Origin: Phaeosaccion multiseriatum
Lineage: Eukaryota; Ochrophyta, other classes
Direction: 5' to 3'
DNA length: 64,000 bases
Assembly: GCA_965112735.1 (NCBI GenBank)
Contig: OZ218960.1
Location: 2,542,001 to 2,606,000 of the forward strand
Made by a program: the position numbers and the translations under genes. Of the stretch, positions 13,440 to 24,526 are shown one piece after another. Positions within the stretch are counted from its first letter, which is position 1. The number at the start of each line of letters is the position of its first letter. The notes under the pieces were generated by a model that had not been told where the DNA came from, searched no databases, and worked only from the letters and a program-made list of their open reading frames with translations.

Positions 13440-14965
13440 TGGTGATACAAGCGCAAGCATTGTTGATAATAGTACACGCGTTGGTGATACAGCAGGGCGG
13501 CGCCTCAACGCCGTTGCCTACATGTACGCCAACTGTGTGGAGGTGCGAGAGAGATTCTTTGACACCTTGTCGCGCGTGGTGGAAGCCCATGCCCTTGGCC
13601 GATGTAGGGGATCTCTTCCAGCGGACAGCCCTCGGTGGAGACCCGTCAACTCCCGATTCGCGGTGAGTGCGTGAGTGCGTGGGTGTGTGAGTGAGTGAGT
13701 GAGTGAGTGAGTGAGTGAGTGATGGGTGAGTGAGTGAGTAAGTGAGTGGGTGAGTGAGTGAGTAAGTGGGTGCGTGAGTGAGTGAGTGAGTGAGTGAGTG
13801 GGTGGGTGAGTGAATGAGTGAATGAGTGAGTGAGTGCGGTGTGTGTGTGAGTGAGTGAGTGAGTGAGTGAGTGAGTGGGTGAGTGGGTGAGTGAGTGAGT
13901 GAGTGAGTGAGTGAGTGAGTGAGTGAGTGAGTGAGTGCGTGAGTGAGTGAGTGAGTGAGTGGGTGGGTGAGTGAGTGAGTGGGTGAGTGAGTGAGTGAGT
14001 GAGTGGGTGAGTGAGTGAGTGGGTGAGTGAGTGAGTGAGTGAGTGGGTGAGTGAGCGAGTGAGTGAGTGAGTGGGTTAGTGAGTGAGTGAGTGGGTGAGT
14101 GAGTGAGTGAGTGGGTGCGTGAGTGAGTGAGTGCGTGAGTGCGTGAGTGAGTGAGTGGGTGAGTGAGTGAGTGAGTGAGTGAGTGAGTGAGTGAGTGAGT
14201 GAGTGAGTGAGTGAGTGAGTGGGTGAGTGGGTGAGTGAGGGAGGGAGGGAGTGGTTGAGCGGGTTGAAGTCAGACCGAGTGAGTGAAGTGAATGGGCGGA
14301 AGTCAGCCAGTCACTGGGGGGGGAAGCGTAGAGGAGAGGAGGGGAGAGGGAGAGGGCGAAAAAAGAAAGGAGAGGAGCGGTGCATGAGAGGCAGGCAGAA
14401 GCAGGAATGGCAACATCGGATAGCATCACACGCTTCACGGCTTCGACCTCATCATCACCTTTTTTCATGCTGTCACCATCCACCAATCCACTCTTCACAA
14501 AAAACATAACCAACGACCTGAAACTGAAACTGAAACGAACGAACGAACGAACCACCAGGACTTCTTCAAAGACGAGTCCGTGGCGGCCTTTCGTCGCTAC
14601 AAGTTCGTTGTGGCGTTCGAGTCCTGGCAGCTCGACGGCTACATCACCGAGAAGCTTATCAACCCCTTCCTCGCCGGAGCCGTGCCCATATACCTCGGAG
14701 ACCCGAGCGTTTCGCACTTCTTTAACCCCGACAGCTTTGTGGACTGCGCCGACTTCGCCTCGCTGGAGGACTGTGCTGCCTTTGTGGCTGTGCTGCTCGC
14801 GGACGAGCCACGCTACGATCGAATGGTCCGCGCGCCCGTGCTGCGGCCTCACGCAATGCAAGAGCTTTTCTGGTGGCACACCGCCGTCGCTGCTGGTGTA
14901 TCACCAACTGCTGCTGCTGCTGCTGCTGCTGCTGACTCCTCTGCTTCTTCCAGCTCGAACGCTGG

Positions 14966-15019
<54 letters not shown>

Positions 15020-15194
15020 CAGCAGCAGCAGCAGGAGCGGCAGCAGCTGCTCTATTGGTAGTAGAAGTAGCAGTGCTGGTGATGCCGCAGGAGGAAACTG
15101 CATAGGCTCGGGCTCGGGCGCGGGGGGCTTCTCAGCGGAGTTGGGCGCTGCTCTACTCGAGGCGCGGCGAGCGCGACGCCATCCCACCGTGTGA
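4378..15194 (+). CDS. Giant GT10-family (alpha-fucosyltransferase-like) protein with an N-terminal signal anchor
   Basis: Exons in consistent phase: 4378-4480, 4776-4923, 5181-5767, 6144-6295, 6768-7007, 7623-7758, 8020-10323, 10735-11325, 11846-12028, 12437-12542, 13311-13662 and 14559-15194 (TGA). They total 1,845 residues, against roughly 350-500 for usual GT10 enzymes. ATG 4378 gives a hydrophobic start ([19 protein letters not shown]) suited to a Golgi signal anchor. The GT10 part is exons 10-12: YMYANC and LGRC (family NC...GKC region), then VAFESW and [20 protein letters not shown], the fucosyltransferase signature that binds GDP-fucose. The family FENS motif here reads FES, losing the Asn. 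The long middle (exons 3-9) holds poly-Glu, Ala, Gly and Gln tracts between conserved-looking islands and was not matched to a family. The acceptor of exon 5 could be 6870 instead of 6768, also in phase. The donor of exon 3 appears to be GC. The tail is poly-Ser. Confidence 0.85.
5768..6143 (+). other. Putative GC-AG intron in the GT10 gene
   Basis: The exon ends CTGCCAG and is followed by GCAAGT, a textbook GC donor context. The acceptor is at 6142-6143. Phase 1 is kept on both sides ([10 protein letters not shown]). The nearby GT at 5778-5779 leaves phase 2 and breaks the frame. Confidence 0.65.
6296..6500 (+). repeat. (GT)n microsatellite starting at a splice donor
   Basis: The intron after exon 4 of the GT10 gene starts gtgtgtgt and remains GT-rich for about 200 bp. 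Several overlapping GT donors are therefore possible, which blurs the exact exon end. Confidence 0.85.
7013..7467 (+). repeat. (TAGGG)n intronic repeat, about 450 bp
   Basis: A near-uninterrupted pentamer array, GGTAG with GGTGG and GGTTG variants, begins a few bases after the donor at 7008 of a GT10 intron. It resembles a telomere repeat, but the unit is 5 bp rather than TTAGGG. A short CCCTA run also precedes an acceptor-like CAG near 62797-62818 in the PA28 gene. Confidence 0.95.
7945..8005 (+). repeat. Two-copy 34-bp direct repeat
   Basis: The block beginning AGGGTACCACTCACCTCCTG occurs at 7945 and again at 7979, separated by a few bases, just before the acceptor at 8018-8019. It lies in an intron of the GT10 gene. 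Confidence 0.85.
8540..8640 (+). repeat. (GAG)n tract inside the GT10 coding exon (poly-Glu)
   Basis: A run of about 30 Glu codons lies in the 2.3-kb exon. Shorter poly-Glu runs lie at about 8160-8235 and 9270-9298. The same triplet also fills the next intron (10330-10512), so it expands in coding and non-coding sequence alike. Confidence 0.9.
10324..10514 (+). repeat. (GAG)n tract at the start of an intron
   Basis: The donor gtgagc at 10324 follows phase 1 of the long exon. The intron then runs as GAG/GTG triplets for about 190 bp. It stays open in the upstream frame, so intron retention would add a poly-Glu tail until a stop near 10544. Confidence 0.8.
11055..11097 (+). repeat. Two copies of a dispersed 20-bp element (GTTGGTGATACAGCAGCAGC)
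   Basis: Copies start at 11055 and 11082 inside a GT10 exon, where they read AVGDTAAAA and VVGDTAAR. Further copies or close variants: 7716, 9465, 10902, 13438 and 13480 on plus; 14898-14909 on minus (reads GVSPTAAA); intronic 10691 and 23906 on minus; intronic 12041 and 17060 on plus; 53221 and 53448 on plus in the S74 gene. The frame differs between copies (VGDTA, VIQQQ, VSPTA), so the DNA recurs rather than a peptide. Confidence 0.75.
12543..12890 (+). repeat. About 25-bp minisatellite built on a donor-like GTACGTAACC
   Basis: The intron begins gtacgtaacc at its donor. Units containing TTACGTAACC, CTCACACGTCATACC and TTGCAGTCATG then repeat about twelve times. Each unit carries another GTAA donor-like site, and some carry a CAG acceptor-like site. 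Confidence 0.9.
13663..14245 (+). repeat. (GTGA)n microsatellite, about 580 bp, starting at a splice donor
   Basis: The donor gtgagt at 13663 is the first unit of a GTGA/GTGG/GTGC tetranucleotide run filling the first two thirds of the last GT10 intron. The coding exon resumes at 14559. Confidence 0.95.
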
Positions 15195-15328
15195 ACGGGG
15201 CCAGTGTAACTGCCAGTGTAACTGCCAGTAGCAGTAGCAGTGTAGCAGGTGTGAAGGTGAAGGAGGCCAAGGCTAGACAGCTCACACCAGATGTTTTTGC
15301 TACATGGCACACGCACGTAAGGTCTCTA

Positions 15329-15334
15329 AATAAA
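15329..15334 (+). terminator. Candidate poly(A) signal AATAAA for the GT10 gene
   Basis: AATAAA lies about 135 bp after the stop at 15192-15194, in a short AT-rich patch. Position and motif fit a polyadenylation signal, but the motif is short and could be chance. Confidence 0.4.
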
Positions 15335-15419
15335 TATTATCGAACTCCCCAAAACGCCCAAATGTCGAAATAATAATAATTATTTTCACATCCACACAAC
15401 CAACCACTCCCCCCACGAG

Positions 15420-15905
15420 CAAATTCAAGCTTCCAATTTTTTAGCTCCACCCACCCACTCAGCTCGCTGCCCACTCGTGACTCGAAGCACCACCCACCCA
15501 CCCACCCACCCACCCACCCACCCATCGACCCATCCATCAACCCACCCACCCATCCACGCGCAGACCGCCCACCACTGCGACAACCTGGTGTATCTTACTT
15601 CGAAGTACTTCGTAACGATTTGCTCCACCATCAACAATTTTGAATTTCCAGCTTCCAATTTTTAGCTCCACCCACCCCCCACCCACCCAGTCGTGACTCA
15701 CCCACCACCCAACCACCTCACAGCGTAGCCATCCACCCACCCACCCACCCACTCCCCTACCAACCGCCCAACAATTTTTCCCACCCACCCACCCACCCAA
15801 CCACCCACCCAACCACCCACGCACGCACACACACACTCACACACACACACACACTCATACACACTCACACACACACACTCACACACACACACACGCACGC
15901 ACACT
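15420..15905. repeat. Intergenic (CCCA)n/(CA)n tract with an imperfect duplication
   Basis: No gene is seen here. A block CTTCCAATTTTT-AGCTCCACCC followed by CCCA repeats and CGTGACTC occurs at about 15430-15482 and again at about 15650-15700. It then degenerates into (CCCA)n and (CA)n up to 15905. Confidence 0.8.
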
Positions 15906-15947
15906 AAGCCGTCTTCCACCCCCTTCATTTAGTCTGCCATCCACAAA

Positions 15948-15954
15948 TATAAAT
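15948..15954 (+). promoter_or_regulatory. Possible TATA box (TATAAAT)
   Basis: A lone TATAAAT lies between the GT10 gene and the cysteine-rich gene. The first start codon with a signal peptide is about 930 bp away, so a long or spliced 5' UTR would be needed. The evidence is only the motif and the intergenic position. Confidence 0.25.
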
Positions 15955-16885
15955 TCTGCGCTGCCTAATAGTAACGCTGTTCGCCCCCCCCGCGAGGAGA
16001 CGCAGAGGCGCAAGCGGCAAAGAGGGACAGCAGCGAGGGAGGAGAGAGGGAGGAGCGAGCGCTATGAGCCCACCAGCAGCGGAAGCCTACTCTCTGAGGT
16101 ATTGGGAGCGTCTCTTCACTGCGACACTTGCCGCGCTCCATCTTTTCATCTCAGCAAGCAGCAGCAGCTCACTCACCAAGAGCTTCTTCGAGGGGTACGA
16201 TCTTTTTTTGAACCCATTTCTTTTCCCTTACAAACACAACTGCCAGCAGCAGCTTCTCGCCTTCAAGCCAGGAGCAGCTCTCTCCTATTAGCAGTCAGCC
16301 AGCCATTGTCACAAGGCCTTGACAACACAGACACAAAGCCTTGACCACACAAAGTACGAGACTAGAGGAAGGGCAGAAGACACCCGGAAGCAGCGGAGGA
16401 GAGGGACAAGGATAGATCGAGGAGGCCACTGCCTCAGCACGGGAGAGGCAGGGAAAAGGTGAGGAATAACGAGAAGGAGATGCTTTGCTTTGCCTGGCTT
16501 GCGGCGAGGTGGTGTCGAAGATGGTATCTAGTCTTTCATCTTCTGGTGAGGGCGAGAATCAAAAGGCAGCGCTGCAGAAGGAGCAGCAGCAACAACAGTT
16601 TGCCCCGCTGTCCCCTTGATGCCACTCCCTGTCTTCGCTCCCCCACAGCATAATCTCTTTCCCCGCCTTATCCTTGGCCTTGTGCACATGATATCTGACG
16701 AAGTCCCCGACTGGCCTGGTGCCCTACTACCCCCCCATCTCTTTCCTTTCCCCTTCCTCTCTTCTCAGCTCCTCTTCTTACTTGAAGTTACCCCCGGTGC
16801 CCCACCATTCCCCGCGCGTGATTGCCCCGCGACCAACCCTCTCCTCGCTCTGTCATTCGCCTCTCCAAGTACAAGCGGAACCGCG
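15955..16885 (+). other. 5' region of the cysteine-rich gene, no convincing exon
   Basis: An ATG at 16064 opens a 75-codon frame of low-complexity character. Nothing joins it in phase to the downstream signal-peptide exon. The stretch is best read as promoter plus 5' UTR. Confidence 0.35.
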
Positions 16886-19559
16886 ATGAAGCCCTCTCTG
16901 CTGCGGCGTGCACTGATGCTGTTGCCAGGGGTGGGGTTGGCGCTGATGGGGCAGATCGCCAACGTTCAAGGTCAAGGTAAGAAAGAGAAGAATAGATAAG
17001 AACAAAAACCAAACTCTCCAACGGCAAGAAGAATGCAGGAGCTGCACCCACACCCACAAGTTGATGATACAGTATTATTAGAGGGTGGAAGTGAGGGCTG
17101 CCATGGGGCTGCCGACTGGCGGCTTCGTGGTTGGGGAGAGACGCACTGGGGAGCCTTCCGACTCCTATAAATAGAATGTTCCTCCTCCTCTTCCTCCTCC
17201 TCCTCCTCCTCCTCCTCCTCCTCCTCCTCCTCCTCCCTCTCCTTCTCCTTTTCCTCCCCTTCCTCATCCTACAAGCTGCTGCTGCTGCTGCTACTACTAC
17301 TGCTGCTGCTGCTGCTAATGACTGCCTCATCCTCACATGGCACCCTGCTATCCGTGGTCTGGTCTGGACTCCTCACCCCCCTCTATTGCTTGTACTCTCG
17401 CTTGGCATGCCAACGCCCGCCCGCCAGACTTGAGCAGCGCATGTACCGAGTCGTACATTCCTTCCACCACGGGCGGCAATGATGGGACATGCACGTGTGC
17501 CTCTCGCCTCGATCAAGTGGTCTGCGATCAGAGCGACGATACTTGCAAGGTACGTGTGTGCAGGCAGATGCTCCACACCGGCCCGTCCTCCACACTGTGC
17601 GTCCCACCACCGATAGATAGATGGCCCCCACGGCCAGCCAGACAGGCCGCTCCTTGTTTGCCTTCGTTTTACGTCCTCCATCCGTTCCGGACTCTCTCCT
17701 CCTCTCTGCTTTGCTAAGAGCCAGTGCTGGGTTGTGAGTGCTTTGTGTGTGTGTCTTTGCAAACGCTTCACTATGTGACCCGTTCTAATTGTCACCTTGC
17801 CTCTTGACGTGTTGCCTCTGCCCTGCCTCCGACACATCGTTTTTCGATGCCCTCCCACTTTGCTTGCTGAACCTTCGAACCATTGCCCCACGCCCGACGG
17901 TCCGCTTGCTTGGCTGCCTCACCACCTGGCAGGCCAAGACCTTTGTGGTGAGTACCAAGCTCATTGGTTTGATTATCCATTGATGAGGTTTCCCTTCTAT
18001 CTTTCGTGTGATCTCTGCTTTGGCTGCTGCAGTTCATCCCACAGCAATGACGCCCGTCACCCCCGCGTCTGGATTAGTCCGTAGCCGTATCTTCACCTGA
18101 AGCCCTTTCCCACCCACCCCCCCTCCTACACCCACACTCACGCACACACACCCTCACCCCAACGCCCCTGCTACTACTGTTCGTGGTGCGGTACCCATAT
18201 GTCTCTACTCGCTTCCTCTCCGTTCGCTCCCCTCGCCTCTCCCTATCCGTCATCCAGAACTGCACCGTCGAGTGCACGAATGACCAGAGCTGCGAAGTAA
18301 GTAAGGAAAACTCTTTTTATTTTCGGGATTTTTCTCAACCCCCCCCCCCCCCCCTCCTTCCTCCCCACCCATTCTGTCGTGGAAGCCCTCACTCGTGTTT
18401 CTATTCACTCCTCCACGTGTTGATCTTGGCCCTGCCTGACGCCGCCTCGCTTGTGGCATTGCATGCATTGCCCATCGACGGGCCCCTGCTGCTCGTTCCT
18501 TTCACCCTCCTCACCCTCCGCCGTCCTCTACAAGGCCTCCTTCAAGCAATCCTTGGCACCCTCCTCTCCCTCCCTCCCTCCTGGGCACCTCTGCTGACCT
18601 CTGCTGACCTCCCGCTCTCTTCCTCTCACCAACACCCACCCTGCTCCCCTCAAAACCATAGGATGCCACCTTCCAAGACGCTACCACTGCCACCTGCTCC
18701 GGCTGGTATTCCTGTTTGGTAAGTCATCAGTCCACATAACACGTAACAAGTCCGCTCTGGCCGTCTGGCCGATTGAGTCCCATCTCTGGCACACACCGTG
18801 CCGCTGCATCACCAACACCTAAACCTTCACCCTCTGACCCCCCCACCCCCCCCCCTTCATCTGTGTCCCTCCTCTGCTCGCCTACTGCCCTTCTTTCCCT
18901 CCCCACCCACCCTGCTCCCCTCCTCAAACCCTCGAACCCTTTCCTTTTAGTCGGCAAACTTTCATGACGTTTCAACCGTCACCTGTTCAGGCCAGTACTC
19001 CTGTTGGGTGAGTGCGTGAGTGAGTGAGTAAGTGAGTGAGTGAGTGAGTAAGTACGATAGTGAGTGGGTGAGTGGGTGAGTAAGGGAGTGGGTGAGCGAG
19101 TGAGCGAGTGCGGGGGGGAGTGAGTGAGTGAGTTATCACTCAGCCCAACAACGCTCTCGCTGCCTGACTGATTTCGTGCCTTCCTTCCACAATGACCAAA
19201 TATACATCAACACCTCGACCTATCTTGGCAACTTGAATCCCTTGGCCGCTCCTCCTCCTCCTCCTCCTCCCCCTCCTCCTCCTCCTCCTCCTCTTCACCT
19301 CGCCTCTCTCTATGCATGACCTCCCTCACCCCAACCCACCCCGCGTGCCTGTTATGTGCAGGGTGCGAGGATGTTTGATGACTCCAGGTCCTACTGCACT
19401 GTGAATGAGGCGTGCCCTTTTGTTCAGGTGCGTGTGTGCGTGTGTGGATGAGTAAGGAGAAGAGGGTGAGGGCAAGAAGGTTGGACCGCCCCGAGAGTGC
19501 ATGGGAAGCTTTTTGTGTGTGTGTACTCAAGATGTGTGTGTGTGTGTGTGTACTCAAGA

Positions 19560-19593
<34 letters not shown>

Positions 19594-21617
19594 GTTGTCA
19601 CTCTCGGTGCTCTCGGACCGCTCTCGGACCGCTCGTTTCTACCCTCAGATCGACAAGGACGCTGACAGCGCATGCTGCAAATCTGGGCAGGAAGGTGACG
19701 TGGTCCCTACGGTTTGGTGAGTCAGTTGGCCTCTTTATACGGCAAGAAGTTTTTCTTATTCTTCTGCATCTACGGAGGCGTCCTTTGCCTTTCCACTCCA
19801 ACCCACTCACTCAATGCTTCTTCCTTTCTGCGGAATCCGACCGCTCCGCTGTGCACACACGCCAAGTCCTCTGGGCACTCAATGCGGTAAGTGACTATGT
19901 TGAGGCGCTGTCGTGGCGCTGTTGTGGCGCTGTCGTGTCGTTGTCGTGTTGTCATGCTCTGAGTGCTGGCCACTGTCGTGTCGCTGTCGTGTTTGGTTTG
20001 GCTTCGCGCTCTGTGAAGATGCCGCTTGTAGAACGCACCCGGCACCCCTTGTAAGCGAAAAAGCACCCCTCTTCGATCTTTGCGCTTGTCTGCTCGCTCT
20101 TCTAACCTTCTCGTGGCTGCTTGCTGTGCTGCTACTGCTACCTCTTTGGTCGACTTGCTGTGTACAGAGGGAGAGCCCGCGCAGTGCGCCGGTGTGAACA
20201 CTTACGACCCCGTCACGACCACATGTGACTGCCAATCGAAAGACGTCATCCGCTGCGGAACAGGCCTTTGCGAGGTACGATGTTTGAGTGTTGTTTGCTT
20301 CTAACCACCCAATCACATGGGTCCAAGTTTGGGTGTCGCTTTTCACCACCCAGGCATATGGGTCGCCCACCCCCCCCCCTACGCTCTTGACTGCTTGGTG
20401 GTGGTGCAAGCACATTCTCGCTTTGTCCTCCACTCTGTCCTCGTGCACACTCCATGACCGGAGGGGTCCTGTGTCCTATAGGGTGTAACCGCGTGTATAA
20501 CTGTGTAACCGCTGTTCTTCATCCGCTGTGGTGTCAGCTTGTGTGTTCTGACCCTCACCTTGCCCCTTCACGTGATGCCTCCGCCCCTGGCTTCTTCCCC
20601 ATGCTGGTGGTATACGGGACCCCATCTGCTCTTGTTGTGATGCCGCTGTGGCCGTTGTGGGTACTGCCTCTCCTCGCCCCACCAGTCCAAGACCTTTATG
20701 GTGAGTGTCAACCCGTCAAGCCCGAGACCATGCTATGCTCCGATCACGTTATTGTCGCCCACTCGCTTGACGAATGCGTGCAGTGTGTCATTCTGCGGTC
20801 TCTGTCTCTTCGGGCCTCCGCGAAAGATGATCACACGCATAAGGATGCTGGCTGGCAAGAGATAATATATTCCCCACCTCGTCCCCTCCTCCCCCCCCAC
20901 CCTCCCCAACACACACACATACACACACACACGCACACACACACACACATACACGCGAGCTTTTATCCCCTGTTGCTGCTGCTGCTACTGCTACTGCTAC
21001 TGCTACTGCTACTGTTTGTCGGATTTGGCTCATTCGGCTCCTCGCTTCCTCTCCCTCCGCTGCCCGCCTCACTCCTGATCCGTCGTGCAGAATTGCAACG
21101 TCGAGTGCGGGGGTCTCCAGAGCTGTCAAGTAAGTAAGAGTACGTAAGGAAGACTCTTATTTTGTTTGGTTCTTGTCGACTTCCCCCTCGGCCCCCTCCC
21201 CCCACCCACCCCGTCTCGGAAGCTGTCACTTGTTTCCCATTCACTCCTCCACGTGTTGATCTTGGCCCTGCCTGATGCCGCCTCGCTTGTGGCAATGCAA
21301 TGCCCATCGACGGGCCCCTGCTGCTCGTTCCTTTCTTTCACCCTCCTCACCCTCCTCACCCTCCGCCGTCCTCTACAAGGCCTCCTTCAAACTTCCTGCA
21401 ATCCTTGGCACCCTCCTCTCCCTCCCTCCCTCCTGTGCACCTCTGCTGACCTCTGCTGACCTCCCGCTCTCTTCCTCTCACCAACACCCACCCTGCTCCC
21501 CTCAATCCCCTGAACCCCCCCTCATTTCCAAAGGATTCCGTGTTCCAAGGAGACTCTACGGCCGCCTGCGACGGACTGCGCTCCTGTAGGGTGAGTTGGA
21601 ATTATAATTTGTTGTTA

Positions 21618-21649
<32 letters not shown>

Positions 21650-24526
21650 TTTTATTATTATTTGTGTTGTTGTTATTATTAGTATTATTTAATTGTTGTG
21701 ATGTTGTGGTTTGTTGTTTGTTGTTTGTTGTTGTTGTTGTTATCAGTCTTGGATTGTAGACAGTGCATCGCACCGCTGCACCATCCGCACACACACACTC
21801 CTTGATAATATGTATTATATATATATCAAGGATATATATGTGTATATATTATAGATATTGCGTCCCTTCTCTGCGGGTCTCCTGACCCTCTTCCTCGCGT
21901 CAATGTCCCCCCTGTTTACCCTGGTTACACACAACTGTTTACACACCCTGTTTACACACCCTGTTTACACACCCTGTTTACACACCCTGTTTATATACCC
22001 TGTTTACGCACACCACCATAGTGGTCCGAATTTGAGGACGCGACAACCGCCGTCTGCGCTGGCCAATACTCCTGTCGGGTAAGTGAGTGAGTGGGTGAGT
22101 GAGGGAGGGAGGGAGTGAGCGAGTGAGGGAGTGAGTGAGTGAGAGAGTGAGTGAGGGAGTGAGTGAGTGAGTGAGTGAGCGAGTGAGTGAGTTATCAGTC
22201 AGTCCAGCCCAACAACTCGGCTCCGCTTTCGGTGCCTGGTCGATCGGTCCCCCCTCGAACCCCTCCTCTCCGCCCCGATCAAGCAAGCCCCTTCCTTCCT
22301 GCTGCAGGATGTTGGCATGCGTCCCGTTCTCGGAGCGTTCTCGGACGCAATTTCCTTCTCTTTCTTGTTGTATGCCCTGACTAACTAACCCCTTCACACT
22401 CCACAGTGTAGGGCTGCCTGACGCCGATGAATGAGCCTTGCATTGTTCACTGACGCACGACCCACACACCACTGCACACACGTTTGTCCCCCCCTGCACA
22501 CCTCAGTATGCGGGCTTTCTCAGCACGTCGAGCGCCTCCTGCGCTGGGGATCAATCATGCGATGTAAGTGTGATGTAAGTCTTACGTACGTCGTGTCTTC
22601 TTACTCTTCTACTCTGGCCCCGATTACTCGCTGTACCCCACTCCGCCCCACCCCCCTGCTGGCGTTTATAGGGCGGGTTGGGCCTTTGCTTTGCATCTGT
22701 GACTCCCCTCATTGAGCTGTATCGAATAACAACACGTGTGGAAGCTGGCGCACCTCCCTCCCTCAGTGCTTGCAACCGCGCCACGCCTGCTCATGCTCGT
22801 CCGGACTTTGAGCGGCAAGGCCTCACCAACCCCCCCGTCCCCTTGTCCACTGTGCCTGCTCACACTTGCTGTTTTGTCTCTCCTTTCTTTTGAAACCATA
22901 CACGCAACAACCACGCACACACACACACGCACAGTCCGCCAGGACTTGCTTCTCGAGCAGCAACACAGAGGAGGTGGGCTGCACGGCGGAACTGACATGC
23001 CTCAATCCATTCGTGTGCCAGGTACGTCACCTCCAACCTGTCTTCAAGGAAGCGTACCCCGTACGCACGTACGTACGCCTGCTCCCTTCCACGCAAAGCA
23101 CCTGCACTACTGGCTGGCGGGGAGGGTAGGGGAGGGGAAGGGGTGTGTAGGGAGTGAAAAAGAAGAGAGAGACGGAGGGCAAAAGTCTCTTCTTCTAGGC
23201 TTCAGTCGCCGCTCTCGAAGGCCTGGCTCTGAAGGCCTGGCTGCCCGGAGGGAAGGCCTGGCTCTGAACCGGAGGGAAACTCGATCGATCGATCGAGTGT
23301 GGAGCCTCACTGGAGCAATACTCCCTGCCCTCCCCCGCTGAACTCCCTCCCTCCCTCCCTACCTCCCTCCCTTCCTCCCTCCCACCCCTCGTGCCTTTCC
23401 CTTGCTCTCGCGGCACCGACACTGTGTACTACCTCTGCAGTACGTTGACATGTACGGTGACTCAACCGCACAGTGCGAGACGCTCGACGCCTGCACAGGC
23501 TTTCGTGACCTTGAGGTTCGTGCGCGAGGAGGGCAGGTGTTGAGGGGCAAAGAGTCACACACGGGTCGCCTAAGCGGGGTAACGGGGGAACGGGGTGCCT
23601 TTGGTCTCGTGTTGGGTCTTTGTGACTGTGCTTTCTTGTTGCAAGGTGTGTAGGATTGGTGCCTACAAGGTGGGGCTTGCTGCATATAGTGTCTTTCTTC
23701 TCCTCACTGCTTGCTCTACATTGGGCACTCTCCTCTCTCAGGTGGCAACTCTCACGGGGTCGGCGTGCGGCTCCGGGATCGGGCGGTGAGTGTTCTTCAA
23801 GCTGTTGAAAGCAACGCTGTCAGCCTGTGTGGGTGCCTCCTCCTCTCTTATGCCTGCCATGCCACTGCCCACCTCCTGCTTCCTGCTGCTCCACCTTTCC
23901 TCCCTGTGTATCACCACCTCCTCGCCTGTGTATGTGTGTCCCTGCAGTTCCACCCCCTCTTATCTTCCACTCAAGGAAGCTCATAGCCTCTGTCTCTACC
24001 TTGTTTTCTGTGTTTTCCCTCCCCCTTTACTCCGCCCTCTGCTCGAAATGAGCGAAGCCCTGCCGACGTTCCCCAATGCGGCGAGGACATTCCGTTCGTC
24101 GACGCGTGCACCACCTACTGTAGCACCAACTACCCCAGTGACATCTCCTGCTACACGGACATCATCTGCCGGGTTGGAGCCATCGGTTGCCATGCCCACG
24201 GAGCCGTTCGCACCAGGACCGGAGTCCTCCCCGACGCGTTCTGCCGCTTCTGCGGCACCGCCCCCTACGTGGACTGCCCGGCTAGAGACGACCCTGTTGG
24301 CGACGACCCTGCACCCGGACCCGCGCCCTCGCCCTCGCCCTCCGTGCCGTCTGCCCCCACCACCCAGCCGGTGGACAGCTCTGACGCATGTTCCGTGATG
24401 TGTGCAGAGCTGCACCCCACCGCGCCCCCTTGTGTGACGGATTCCGCATGCGCCCAGGGGGGCTTGGGCTGTAACGCCCATGGAGAAAGGTTGTGTAGGT
24501 TTCTGTACAACAGCAACAACAATTAA
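16886..24526 (+). CDS. Secreted cysteine-rich modular protein encoded by about 20 tiny exons
   Basis: Exons: 16886-16976, 17428-17549, 17933-17947, 18258-18296, 18662-18718, 18951-19007, 19362-19427, 19649-19716, 19867-19886, 20168-20274, 20686-20700, 21091-21129, 21534-21590, 22022-22078, 22507-22563, 22935-23021, 23441-23515, 23646-23669, 23742-23785 and 24058-24526. They total 521 residues. The first exon is a signal peptide (MKPSLLRRALMLLPGVGLAL, then IANVQGQ). Five 57-nt exons each encode a 19-residue module, consensus xxxFxDxxTAxCxGxxSCx. 39-nt exons encode NCxVECxxxQSCx. 15-nt exons encode xKTFx. The last exon holds two related Cys blocks (GCHAHG and GCNAHG) around an Asp/Pro-rich linker and ends at TAA. 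I do not recognise a named family. Secretion and disulfide folding are inferred from the leader and paired cysteines. The 24-nt exon is the least certain and is phase-neutral. Confidence 0.8.
17428..21590 (+). repeat. Internal segmental duplication of an exon set with its introns
   Basis: The order Cys exon / 15-nt exon / 39-nt exon / 57-nt exon occurs at 17428-18718 and again at 20168-21590, about 2.75-2.9 kb apart. Introns match as well as exons. Stretches around TGTTGATCTTGGCCCTGCCT (about 18419 and 21255) and CACCAACACCCACCCTGCTC (about 18627 and 21479) are almost identical, so the duplication is fairly recent. Confidence 0.85.

Noticed and set aside
16064-16291. 75-codon frame as first exon of the cysteine-rich gene
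   Set aside because: No donor joins it in phase to the signal-peptide exon, and the signal peptide must be N-terminal.
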